From NCBI GenBank assembly GCA_019454045.1, contig SKCR01029076.1, positions 101,601 to 165,600 of the forward strand: a DNA stretch of 64,000 nucleotides, in the 5' to 3' direction. The translations under genes and the position numbers were made by a program. This stretch comes from Zanthoxylum bungeanum (lineage: Eukaryota > Streptophyta > Magnoliopsida > Sapindales > Rutaceae). The notes under the pieces are model-generated. The model did not search any database, was not told where the DNA came from, and saw only the letters and a list, made by a program, of their open reading frames with translations. Below, one piece after another: positions 43,297-53,438 of the stretch (its first letter is position 1; each line of letters begins with the position of its first letter).

Positions 43297-43965
43297 TGTA
43301 AAGTCAACAAATGACCTTCATCTGGTCTAGAAAAATTCGAAGACTCCTCTGGTCCATAACTAGTAATATGAAGATTGTCCTGATCTTCATCTAGATCAGT
43401 CGACCCGGGACATCCCCCACGGACTCATGTAGAGTCAAGTTGAAGACATGGATTACACATGTCGTATAACTTATAACTCTCTGGTCTCATCAAGTCCAGT
43501 CGACCGAGGACATCCCCCATAGACTCATGTCGAGTCAAATTGTAGACATGGTTTACACATTTCGAATGAATTATATCCTAAATCTTATCTAGATCAGTCG
43601 ACCGGGGACATCCCCCACGGACTCATTTAAAGTCAAGTTGAAGACATGGATTATACATGTTGTATGACTTATAACTCTCTGGTCTCATCAAGTCCAGTCG
43701 ACCGAGGACCACCCCCATAGACTCATTTCGAGTCAAATTGTAGACATGATTTACACATGTCGTATGAATTATATCCTGAATCTTCATCTAGATCAGTCGA
43801 CCGGGGACATCCCCCACGGAATCATGTAGAGTAAAGTTGAAGACATGGATTACACATGTCGTATGACTTATAACTCTCTGGTCTCATCAAGTCCAGTCGA
43901 CCGGGGACAATCCCCACAGACTCACATCGATTCAAGTTGTAGACATGACTCAGATGGCTGGGAAC
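43297..43965 (+). repeat. ~100-bp tandem array with alternating A/B monomers
   Basis: CAGTCGACC starts occur at about 43397, 43497, 43595, 43695, 43794 and 43894, so monomers are 98-100 bp. Two monomer types alternate. One is preceded by CTGGTCTCATCAAGTC and the other by ATCTTCATCTAGAT. Each carries GGGGACATCCCCCACGGACT and GACATGGATTACACATG. The dimer of about 199 bp is the higher-order unit. Confidence 0.88.
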
Positions 43966-44120
43966 TTCCCCAATGAAACTTGTAGAGTCAAGCTCATAAC
44001 TTGACATTCGTTTGGTTCAATCAATAGGCAGCATCAACGCTCGAGTACACCTACATAATATGCCCTCGTCTCAGGCGATAAATGCGTCAAGTACTCTCCA
44101 AGCCAATGACTCATTGACTT

Positions 44121-44138
44121 AGAGAGTAGGGGATAAAC
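44121..44138 (+). other. R6 polypurine tract
   Basis: AGAGAGTAGGGGATAAAC directly precedes TGTACGGGCC, the proposed LTR start. Confidence 0.65.
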
Positions 44139-44776
44139 TGTACGGGCCAAATCTGGGCCAAGGGTAATTTCGACCTTTTGCTCCAGGTCCACCGCCAAAT
44201 ACGCCCGCAAAGCTCTCTAATCAAACCCCAAAGACACGGCGCAGGCCCAGGCCTAGTGAACACCATCACCCGCAACCGAAGGATCATCCAAAGGTCAGTC
44301 CACGTAATGCCCAAGATCGCGAACACCACTCATAACGTTACCACCCTACAACGGGCAAACACAATAAACACCCTTTATGGAGTCATCCGTAACTGACGCC
44401 CAACGGACAAGCAATCAAATAGCAGTAAATACACCCCCCAAAGGTGTATGTATATAAACGAAAAGTATCCAGGAGGAGATTGGGGATTCAACTTCTAGCT
44501 CACCTACTCACAGCTTTGGGACCTCCTCAGACTCACCACTCCTCCTACCTACCGCCCTCACGGCATCCTACGGAGTTCAAGGTATATCTAACCTTGACCT
44601 CTCATATACTACTTCATTTGTTCATTTACTGACTTGGGCGTCGGACTGCCTACGGCATCCACCATACCGGTGGGTAGACCTTCTACAATCACCCTACCTT
44701 CTTTGTTTTGCAGGATCGCCAGTGCCCCCTTCACGAAATCTCAATTGTGGACCTCGGGCGAAAACCAGCGTCTACA
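44139..44776 (+). mobile_element. R6 3' LTR (gypsy-type)
   Basis: A ~638-bp LTR runs TGTACGGGCC...GCGTCTACA. TATATAAA lies at 44451-44458. The phrase CTGACTTGGGCGTCGGACTG (44631) is common in plant gypsy LTRs. It is followed immediately by Tat pol coding sequence (G2), so R6 is inserted in, or joined to, G2. No second LTR is in the window. The start is inferred from the TGTA/TACA symmetry and the upstream purine tract. Confidence 0.65.
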
Positions 44777-45232
44777 GTTAGTATTGCTGACAGAGTTTGA
44801 CATTGAGTATCTCACCACCAAAGTGGTCAAAGGGCGAGCAGTAGTAGAGTTTCTGGCATTGCAACCTGTTGAAGGGGATCAGTATAAGTTTGAATTTCCA
44901 GATGAAGAGATCCAAGCAATAACAGTTCAGAGATGGAAAATTTTATTTGACGGAGCAGTGAATTGCAAGGGAGCTGGAATTGGGATTGTGATAGTGACCC
45001 CCGAAGGAGAGACCTTGCCTTTGGCCAAAAGGTTGACATTCAGAGTAACAAACAACATGGCCGAATATGAAGCATGTGCTTTTGGTTTGACTGCATTGAT
45101 AGCCTTGAAGGCTGAAAGTGCAGAAGTCTACGGAGATTCTATGTTGGTAGTCCAGCAGATGCGAGGAGAATGGGAATTGAAAGAAGAACGGTTGAAACCT
45201 TACCTTTTTTACCTCAGAAAGTTGGCGTAAGT
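44777..45232 (+). pseudogene. G2 archaeal-type RNase H (Tat)
   Basis: LLTEFDIEYLTTKVVKGRAV ends the first RNase H/linker. The second, archaeal-type RNase H follows with WKILFDGAVNCKGAGIGIVI (first Asp), NNMAEYEACAFG (Glu) and YGDSMLVVQQMRGEW (second Asp). This extra RNase H defines the Tat lineage. RNase H removes the RNA strand during reverse transcription. The frame stops at TAA 45228-45230, where a Gln codon is expected, so integrase is not reached in frame. The 5' side is cut by the R6 LTR, with gag, protease and reverse transcriptase absent. Confidence 0.9.
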
Positions 45233-46665
45233 CATCCCCGATTGTAAGTTTCAACACTTGCCAAGAGAAGAGAATCATATGGCAGATGCATTTGCTACAC
45301 TTGCAGCGACTTGGGAAAATCCAGAAAAGTTGGTAATGAGACCGTTGATACTGACGACAGCCAGAAGAACTGTTTATGAGATATAGAGAATTCTGGAAAT
45401 AGAGGTTGATGATGGTAAACTTTGGTATCATGACATTCAGAGGTATCTGGAACATGGGGAACTCCCAGAGGGTGCATGCAGAAAAGACAAAACAGCCATT
45501 CAGAAGTTAGCTTCCCAGTAATGTGATTTTGAAAGGGAAACTGTACAAGAGGCAAGAAAACGGTATTCAGTTGAAGTGTTTGAGAAAAGAAGAGGCTCAG
45601 CAGGTAATGGAAGAAGTACACGCCGGAGTATGTGGTCCGCACATGAACGGGTTGAATCTGTCCCGCAAGATAGTGAGACAAGGTTTCTACTGGTCAACCA
45701 TGGAGACAGACTGCGCGAAGATGGTAAAGCACTGTCATGATTATCAAGCACACGGTAATTTGAATCATTTGCCACACACAGAGTTGCACGGGTTGTCAGA
45801 GCCGTGGCCTTTCTCAGCATGGGGAATTGATATGATTGGAGAGATTCGATCGAATGCATCGAATGGGCATCACTTCATAGTAGTGGCAGTAGATTATTTC
45901 TCAAAGTGGGTGGAAGCCGAGTCATTCCGCAATGTTACAGCAAAACAGATGGCAAAGTTTATAGCTCAAAATCTCATTTGTCGGTATGGTATGCCGCACC
46001 ATGTGGTTACAGATAACGGAGTTCAGTTCCAGGGGAAACAAAGGCAATGCTACAGAAATATGGGATAGGCCATCACAAGTCATCACCGTATAGGCTGCAG
46101 GCAAATGGGGCAGTTGAGGCAGCCAACAAGATAATAAAGACGATTTTAGCCAAGATGACAGAAAACTGCAGAGATTGGGCCGACAAACTACCGTATGCTT
46201 TGTGGGGGTACAGAACATCAGTGAGAACAGCAACAGGGGCCACACCTTACTCTCTAGTCTACGGAATGGAAGCGGTATTGCCAGTGGAATTGGAAATACA
46301 GTCTATGAGGGTATTAGCAGAGGCAGAGTTACTGGAACAAGAATGGGCCACACAAAGTTTTGATCAGTTAGCACTGCTGGATGAGAAGAGAACAAAGGCT
46401 TTGTATCACATGCAGTTGTATCAGAAGAGACTGGTCCGAGGATTCAATAAGAAAGTACGTCCCACCAAGATCAAAAGGGTGATTTGGTACTTAAGCAGTC
46501 GAGGCCGTCGACGACAGATCCGAGAGGAAAGTTCAGACCTAACTGGGAAGGACCTTATATAGTGCAGAAAGTAATGGGAAATGGAGTAGTGAGACTGTCA
46601 GACTTGGAAGGAAATGAGTTCACTGAGCCGATCAACGTAGACAAATTGAAGCAGTACTTTGCCTA
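45233..46665 (+). pseudogene. G2 integrase (Tat type), frameshifted
   Basis: After the linker (LPREENHMADAFATLA, WYHDIQRYLEHGELPEG) the long frame 45523-46068 holds the zinc region and core. The zinc motif reads HCHDYQ, where G1 keeps HCHDCQ, so one metal-binding Cys is lost (TGT to TAT). Core motifs are WGIDMIGE (45823), VTDNGVQFQG (46006) and GAVEAANK (46109, in the next frame). Frameshifts lie near 46035 and 46480. GPYIVQKVMGNGVVRLS and a stop at 46664 end the protein. A stop also lies at 45385. This is the best-preserved Tat integrase in the window and the reference for the stops in G1. Confidence 0.9.
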
Positions 46666-46859
46666 AGGGAGAGAAGACTGAGCAGTCATCAGGAGATTGA
46701 CATAAGACCTAACCCAACGGGATAAGAAACACATGCATGCATGCATACACGTAACATACCTTGCATTCTCTTCGTGGTTGTTTTGTTTTGTGTTCGCAGG
46801 TTCAAAGAAGAAAAGAGGAAGCGACAGAGATGAGCCAATCAAAAGCAACGTCAGCGCAG

Positions 46860-47335
46860 TTTCAGATTTGGGGATTAGTCCCAGGGGGCGAGGCCCACAT
46901 CAGCAGTTTCGGGGATGCGTCCCAGGGTTGTAACCCACGCCATGAGCAGTTTTGGGGATGCGTTCCAGGGTTGTAACCCACATCAGCAACTTCGGGGATG
47001 CATCCCACGGTTGTAACCCACATCATCGGCAGTTTTGGGGATGCGTCCCAGGGTTGTAACCATATCACTAGCAGTTTCACAGGGATGCATCTCAGGGTCG
47101 TGACCCACATTGGCAACGTTATCGGGATGCGTCCCAGGTTCGAGGCCCCCGTTGTCAGGTGCAGTTATCGGGATGCGTCCTAGGGTCGTTGGCCCCCTGC
47201 ATCGTTAGTTTTGGGATGCGTCCCAGGGTCGAGGCCCATATTTTGTCAGCGGTATTGGGATGCGTCCTAGGGTCGAGGCCCCCGTTGTCAGTTGCAGCTA
47301 TTGTGATGCGTCCCAGGATCGAGCTCCACTGCAGC
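46860..47335 (+). repeat. G2 3' UTR tandem array (~40-60 bp)
   Basis: About ten irregular units contain GGGGATGCGTCCCAGGGTTG followed by TAACCCACATC or, later, GTCGAGGCCCCCGTT. GGATGCGTCC is an inverted-repeat-like core present in every unit. It occupies the same place as the arrays of G1 and G3 but has a different unit. Confidence 0.88.
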
Positions 47336-47448
47336 ATCAACTCAGTTCGAGGCAGCTGGCGAGCCAGGTAAGTGAAAATGCATTGCATAACTTTGATAGG
47401 ATTGTTCAAAGTCACACACTGCACAAGTCCCATCAAAGTGGGGGCGAC
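47336..47448 (+). mobile_element. G2 conserved 3' tail and polypurine tract
   Basis: ATCAACTCAGTTCG, GCTGGCGAGCCAGGTAAGT and TTTGATAGGATTGT are shared with 165-296 and 20691-20820. AAAGTGGGGGCGAC (47435-47448) is the polypurine tract. Confidence 0.85.
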
Positions 47449-48901
47449 TGTAGGCACTGTATTTTTACATGTGAGTCCCTATGATGAGTCTCATTTGGAG
47501 ACACTACCTTTTAAGTCACGGAAGTCGCGGGAAACAGACGTCGAAAGGGGAAATTCAGAATAGGCATGTCATCAGATTCATTTCACAAGTTCACTATTTT
47601 CATTCGTGCTGCGCTCGTTACTTCGTTTGAACGTCAAGCAGATTGCGGGCATTCGTGTAGCGTTCGAAGAGGCGTTCGAACGGCGTCGGTATTTCTGGTT
47701 TTGCTGCTAGCCTCACACCCAAGCCCAATTAACCCACCAAAGCCCATAAAACACATCCAAATTAATAAAATGCATATTTAACACATGGAGAAATTAAATC
47801 AAATAATTAATTAAGTCATATACCAAATTAAATAAAACATTAAAAAAAATCATGCCTTATTAAAATTAATCAACAAAATATTATTCCTAATTAAAAATAT
47901 TGTATTCCTAACTTAACAAATATCATGCCTAAACAACACAAATTAAATATATTGACTTCCTAATTTGAACTAATTTTGTCCCCCAATCAATCTTAGGCTT
48001 TCCTTGCATGACACCAAATCATATCCTCCATTAAATGCCAAATCCCTTCATTGTCAAGCAAGATTTAACCCTAGCCCTTTGCCTATAAAAGGAACCCATT
48101 CTAACCCTTGAGACCCCCTAGCTGATTCATAGAAGAAAAACCTCTCTCCAACTCTCACATTCACGCATACCAAACAAAAAGAAAAGAATTTTCTCTCATT
48201 CTCCACCCTTGCTTTACTGAAAATCACAGCCCTAAACACCATCCACCCACACCAACAAACCATCTAAAACAGTAACTAAAAAGCGACACTTTTATCCCCA
48301 AAACAGTAACCAAAAATCTGCATGCCTTCAAAAACACCCAAAACAGTAATTAAAAATATAGCAGTTAAAACGTGACAAACAGTGACCAATACAGCAGCAA
48401 AACAGCAGCGAAACAGAGCAAAAACAGTAGCTTGAGCAGCGAAACAGCGAGGAAAAATGCGAACCAGTGAACCAGAGGAGTTGCGGAGTGTTAGCCCTTC
48501 CGACGATCGTGTACCATACATCCGAGAGGTGATTTAAAAGATTATATGCCAATAGGTTGTATGCAAACTTAAAAATGTGTTACATGTGAACTTAGATGAA
48601 CCTTTGATTTATGCATGCGAACTTGGAAATATATTATTCTTGGAAATATGTTGCTTAGGCTTGGTTAGATTATTGCACAAATCATTTTATTACAAGTGGC
48701 ATAAGTAATGGACCATTCCGAACCCAACGGTTTGAGGTCTTCCCTTGCGAGGGGTGAGTGCGGCCTTAAATCTCATTTTCCCGGTTCACACCGGGTGGCG
48801 ACTCCATTATTCTCCGGTTTAGTCCCCCGCGGGCTACTCCGTACTCCCAACTAGGCCGCGAGCCTAGAACAGCATGCGTCGCACAGTTTCTGTGTCCCAC
48901 A
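47449..48901 (+). repeat. G2 3' LTR
   Basis: A 1453-bp LTR, TGTAGGCACTG...TGTGTCCCACA, has TATAAAAG at 48084-48091. It is shorter than the 2.4-kb LTR of G1, mainly because the middle block is missing: the TTCGCATGCGTATT / CGGTATATCGGATGG region of other copies is absent between 48540 and 48545. It ends inside the C3 LTR; the base after it (CTATC) would be its target site. Confidence 0.88.
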
Positions 48902-49138
48902 CTATCCGAACACCTATGTACCTCGTACTACGTTTTTACCAATTTACGAGACATGGTTGGCTTCTAGCAAAGCATCGTGCCTACCCAATTCTCCAGAAAT
49001 ATTCTTAATGGAATATATAATCTATATCAGGCGTAGTATACGTAGTATTGTGTATTGTGATCCAGTATCGGATGTCACATGCAAGGCCTGGGGCTGGAAT
49101 AGTGTATGTCCCGTACGAAGCATATATCGGATTACAAG
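48902..49138 (-). mobile_element. C3 left LTR, first segment (minus strand copia)
   Basis: Matches 54380-54615 of the intact C3 LTR almost base for base, starting CTATCCGAAC. It is cut on the left by G2 and on the right by E5 after ACAAG (49134-49138), and continues at 52351. The frame 48957-49157 lies within it and is not a gene. Confidence 0.88.
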
Positions 49139-49966
49139 TGTTGATGGTGTTTTTTAGGCACTATGATATTTAAGCAGCACGACAGAGGAAAAGGGTAAAT
49201 TCCCTCCTTGGTCAAAATCATTAAAAATGACCATCATGACCGACCACATAAGTGAGGGTCGAGCACTTAATGGTAGGTGACCGACCACTTCGGTTCGGAT
49301 GACCAGGCATTATCAGATCGGCGGAAGCATTCTCAGTTCAAAGGACCATCATGACCGACCTCATGAGACCGGTAATATGTCGGGATATGCTCCAGAAGAT
49401 AAGTTATCCTACTTTCATGGGGAAAACTGATGAGTCAGTGTCCAAATAGGATAAAAGAAGTTAAGGCAGTTTTAATTAGGAATCCTTATGGGAAAAGGGA
49501 ATAGTTTTGACTAGGAATCCTTATGGGAAAAGTAAATTGTTTCAACTAGGAAATTCTTGTACAAATAGGAATATGATTTCTTCACCATTATAAATAGGAG
49601 GGTAGAGTGAGTGTAGAAGGGAGGACAAGAGAAAGAGAGAACATCAACAAGGAAGAATGAGGAGGAACAAGTGGAGAGCATTAAGAACCATCATCAGAAT
49701 CATTACCATCAGACTTGTAAAAAACAAGAAGCATAGCTGAGAAGCGTGTTTGAGTAATAAAAGTATCATCCTTTTTGTGCCCGTGGACGTAGGTCGGACC
49801 AAGATCCGCCGAACCACTTTAAATCTCATTGTCAATTGGCGTATTTATCTGTCTTTTGCTAAGTTTGCTTTTGGTCCCCCATAACCAAACAAATTCACTA
49901 TTGAGGGAGGATTGTCTCAAGGGTGATATTCCCATATTGCCCTGAGACCAAAATCCGCCGTCAACA
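49139..49966 (+). repeat. E5 5' LTR
   Basis: 828 bp with TATAAATA at 49589-49596. Repeated GACCATCATGACCGACC phrases lie in U3 (49221, 49343). It ends CCGCCGTCAACA next to the primer site. Confidence 0.94.
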
Positions 49967-49967
49967 G

Positions 49968-49986
49968 TTGGCGCCGTCTGTGGGGA
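49968..49986 (+). other. E5 primer binding site
   Basis: TTGGCGCCGTCTGTGGGGA, a primer-site sequence common in plant LTR elements, starts one base after the LTR. Confidence 0.88.
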
Positions 49987-50004
49987 AAGAACAAAAAGCG
50001 GCTT

Positions 50005-50318
50005 GCGTAGTAAGACGATGGCAGAAGATGGAAATCACCGATCGTCAGGGATTTCACCAGATAGTTCGGGAAATCCAGGATAAAGGTCTGTTGGCCGAGC
50101 CTAATTTGAGGAGGCTCCCAATTAAGGAGGGAAATAGTATGACATACTGTATCTACCATGACGTAAGGGGACATGCCACGAATGGGTGCAGAGACTTACG
50201 TGAGCAGGTGGAAGACTTGGTGAAAGAAGGCTATCTCAGTGTGTACATAGACCATTCGGCTTTTGAGGTCGACCAAGTTGATAGCGGAAGTCATCTGGTC
50301 GGATGCGTGGAATGCTGA
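50005..50318 (+). pseudogene. E5 gag-like fragment
   Basis: The open frame after the primer site reads RRWQKMEITDRQGFHQIVRE and later YCIYHDVRGHATNGCRDLRE with QVEDLVKEGYL. The pattern YC-x-YH-x4-GH-x4-C-x2-L followed by an acidic helix and K-x-GYL is the C-terminal Gag block of plant Ty3/gypsy elements, so E5 probably derives from a gypsy parent. It stops at TGA 50316. The N-terminal Gag domain is missing and the start is unclear; the true use may be packaging rather than protein. Confidence 0.7.
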
Positions 50319-50479
50319 GATGAAGAAAGGATGTATTAAGAAGAGCATTGCTTGTAGTGACCCTCGTAGAGTTGCAAGAAAGGCAACAGATCCCCAAAAA
50401 GGTGAGTAAAACCTCTTCTGATTTAGGTTGACATTTGATTATGCTTGTTTGTTATGGCTCACACAATGGTTTTGATATT

Positions 50480-51310
50480 TTTTTTACGGCTCGGGTCTGC
50501 TCTTGTACCGCCGAGTCCGTTTTGTTGATATATATTTTACGGCTCGGGTCTGCTCTTGTACCGCTGAGACCGATGTCTTTTTCTGGCTCGGGTCTGCTTT
50601 TTTACCGCCGAGACCGATGTTTCTTTCCGGCTCGGGTCTGCTCTTGTACCGCCGAGACCGATGTCTCTTTCCGCCTCGGGTCTGCTCTTGTACCGCCGAG
50701 ACCGATGTCTCTTTCCGGCTCGGGGTATGCTCTTGTACCGCCGAGACCGATGACTCTTTCCGGCTCGGGTCTGCTCTTGTACCGCCGAGACCGATGTTTC
50801 TTTCCGGCTCGGGTCTGCTCTTGTACCGCCGAGACCGATTTTTCTTTCCGGCTCGGGTCTGCTCTTGTACCGCCGAGATCGATGTCTCTTTCCGACTCGG
50901 GTCTGCTCTTGTACCGCCGAGACCAATGTTTCTTTCCGGCTCGGGTCTGCTCTTGTACCGCCGAGACCGATGTCTCTTTTCGGCTCGGGGCTGGATTTCG
51001 TTCCGCCGAGGTCGCATGTTTATTCGGCTCGGGGCTGGATTTCGTTCCGCCGAGGCCGCTTGGTTATTCGACTCGGGACTGGATTTTGTTCCGCCGAGGC
51101 CTTTTGGTTTATTCAGCTCGGGGTCAGGTTACGTCCCACCGAGTCGGCTTCTTTGGACTGGGGATGTAACATTCCCCCAGAGCCAACTCTTTCTTTTAGC
51201 TCGGGGTCTGGTTACGTCCCACCGAGTCGGCCTCTATTGGTCTGGGGAGGTGACATTCCCCTAGAGCCAAATGTTCTTCTCAGCTCGGGGTCGGGTTACG
51301 TCCCACTGAG
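50480..51310 (+). repeat. 44-bp tandem array in E5
   Basis: About fourteen units of exactly 44 bp run to about 51113: GGCTCGGGTCTGCTCTTGTA, then CCGCCGAGACCGATG, then a T/C-rich linker. Examples start at 50641 and 50685, and at 50981 and 51025. The last part (51113-51310) expands to about 85-bp units with CTCGGGGTC...CCCACCGAGTCGG. Each unit pairs CTCGG with CCGAG, so it can fold as a hairpin. Frames of 130-250 residues cross it on both strands because the unit lacks stops; I do not call them genes. Confidence 0.93.
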
Positions 51311-51521
51311 TCGATCGTCATCAGCATAAGGCAGAACATTTTTTCCATAGGTAGATATCGGGGTCCTCGTTAACTGAGCTCATGAAGATGGCAGAAATGA
51401 CCAGATTTGCAGGCAAGACATTTTTCTCTGCAGTTCCTAAAGTGACCACCGACGGATTCATTGACACACCATCTTTTTTATAGTTCCCGTCATCAACTCG
51501 CAAACTCGTTGTTACCGAGAA

Positions 51522-51533
51522 CTAGGGGATATA
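51522..51533 (+). other. E5 polypurine tract
   Basis: CTAGGGGATATA lies directly before the 3' LTR start TGTTGATGG. It is short and interrupted, but the position fixes it. Confidence 0.6.
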
Positions 51534-52345
51534 TGTTGATGGTGTGTTTTAGGCACTATGATATTTAAGCAGCCCGGCAGAGGTAAAAGGGTAAATTCCC
51601 TCCTTAGTCAAAATCATTAAAAATGACCATCATGACCGACCACATAAGTGAGGGTCGAGCACTTAATGGTAGGTGACCGACCACTTCGGTTCGTATGACC
51701 GGGCATTATCAGATCGGCGGAAGCATTCTCAGTTCAAATGACCATCATGACCGACCTCATGAAGACCGGTAATACGGCGGGATATGCTCCAGAAGATAAG
51801 TTATCCTACTTTCATTGGGAAAACTGATGAGTCAGTGTCCAAATAGGATAAAAGAAGTGAAGGTAGTTTTAATTAGGAATCCTTATGGGAAAAGGGAATA
51901 GTTTTGACTAGGAATCCTTATGGGAAAAGGAAATTGTTTCAACTAGGAAATTCTTGTACAAATAGGAATATGATTTCTTCACCATTATAAATAGGAGGGT
52001 AGAGTGAGTGTAGAAGGGAGGACAAGAGAAAGAGAGAAAAGAAGGAACAAGTGGAGAGCATTAAGAATCATCATCAGAATCATTACCATCAGACTTGTAA
52101 GAAACAAGAAGCAGAGCTGAGAAGCGTGTTTGAGTAATAAAAGTATCATCCTTTTTTGCCTGTGGACGTAGGTCGGACCAAGATCCGCCGAACCACTTTA
52201 AATCTCCTTGTCAATTGGCGTATTTATCTGTCTTTTGCTAAGTTTGCTTTTGGTCCCCCATAACCAAACAAATTCACTATTGAGGGAGGATTGTCTCGGG
52301 GGTGATATTCCCATATTGCCCTGAGACCAAAATCCGCCGTCAACA
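51534..52345 (+). repeat. E5 3' LTR
   Basis: 812 bp, paired with 49139-49966, TATAAATA at 51986-51993. The main difference is a ~15-bp deletion near 52040, where one LTR has ACATCAACAAGGAAGAATG. Ends GTCAACA then ACAAG. Confidence 0.94.
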
Positions 52346-52350
52346 ACAAG

Positions 52351-52677
52351 CAACTAGTCTTTTTAATCGGATAATCATGACCATGTCATATTATCCTGAT
52401 GGTTGCAACCAATTTAGAGTACCAGTTCTGTATCCCTACGTGATCATCATCTTCATATGACTGAAGTGATACTTCCATCTTGACATCACGCCCAATACAC
52501 TATGATTCTCAATAAACCCAGAAAAGGCGTACACATAACCTGTTAAAGTCCTGGACGACCAAAACCAAAGCGTATTGATTGTCGCAAGTACTAGCGGTGC
52601 AAGTCTCAGGTTAAGACCAAATACACCTACCCTGATGCGGACTCCCAAATACACATATTCATACTACCAATGGGATT
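52351..52677 (-). mobile_element. C3 left LTR, second segment
   Basis: Matches 54616-54945 of the intact C3 LTR (starting CAACTAGTCT). It ends at about 52677 in CCAATGGGATT, where it switches directly to the C3 leader. The switch lies in shared CCCATTGG sequence. Confidence 0.85.
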
Positions 52678-53438
52678 TCAATTAATTTCTTAAGGCATGG
52701 ACTTTGGTCAATATGGGTCAAACCCAAATACCAAAGCCCAATTAAGGAATCACCATATTTGCCAAGAAACCAATTTAAGCTCATAAGGCCCAATTAAACA
52801 TTAAAAGGTCCATTAGTTATATTTGGACTTAATGGAATGGTTTAGGCCCAATTTGGATCCAATCAAATTGACTTAAATCAACTTGGCCCAACCAAGCTCA
52901 TTAGGCCCAAATACAACATTATAAGCCCAATTCTAAATCAAGCCCAACTAATTAATTTTAATTTTCCAAATTTCAAAATTCAATTAATTAAAGTGTATTA
53001 CATCAATTAATTATCTAAATTAATATTTCCAAAATACTAATTTAATCAATTAATCGTGTATTAATTTGTTCAACTCATGTCCAACATTTTCAAACAAAAA
53101 TCATCTCATTTCATGCTCCATAGCTCACGGCATTTTTGGGGTTTTTAGTCCGATTTCGTTTTCAATCCGATTGAATCTCAAATCAAAATTTCCCAAGTCT
53201 TCAAACTCATCCAATGATCAAAAGAACAAAAATTACCATGACTATTTAGGGCTACTAGCATTCGGCCAAGCCAACATTTTGGGCAAAAATTGATCCAATT
53301 AATTTTTCATGAAATTGATCATAAATAACTCCAAGTTATCCATATACAAGCATGCTCAAACAAACAATTTGGTTAAATCATGCTCAAATCCAATTTACCT
53401 AATCTTTTTCATGCTTAAATTAGGCTACATGATACCAT
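52678..53438 (-). mobile_element. C3 leader and primer site (minus strand)
   Basis: On the minus strand, the primer site TGGTATCATGTAGCC (53423-53437) is followed by leader DNA matching C1 (3252-3811 and 5934-6170) in order, but without the C2 solo LTR. GGGCTTATAATGTTGTATTT stands where C1 has the insertion. Coding sequence and the rest of the element are deleted. The plus frames 53066-53293 and 53309-53659 are leader or LTR. Confidence 0.85.

Larger units (their letters stand above)
49139..52345 (+). mobile_element. E5: small non-autonomous LTR element
   Basis: The 3207-bp element has perfect 5-bp duplications, ACAAG at 49134-49138 and 52346-52350. LTRs are 49139-49966 (828 bp) and 51534-52345 (812 bp), TGTTGATGG...GTCAACA, very similar by eye. 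The interior of about 1.57 kb has a primer site, a short gag-like fragment, a 44-bp tandem array and a polypurine tract. It has no pol, so it must be moved by another element's proteins. Confidence 0.94.

Noticed and set aside
50435..51329. Overlapping frames of 130-253 residues on both strands
   Set aside because: They are produced by the stop-free 44-bp array; the three plus frames rotate through the same DNA and no domain is visible.
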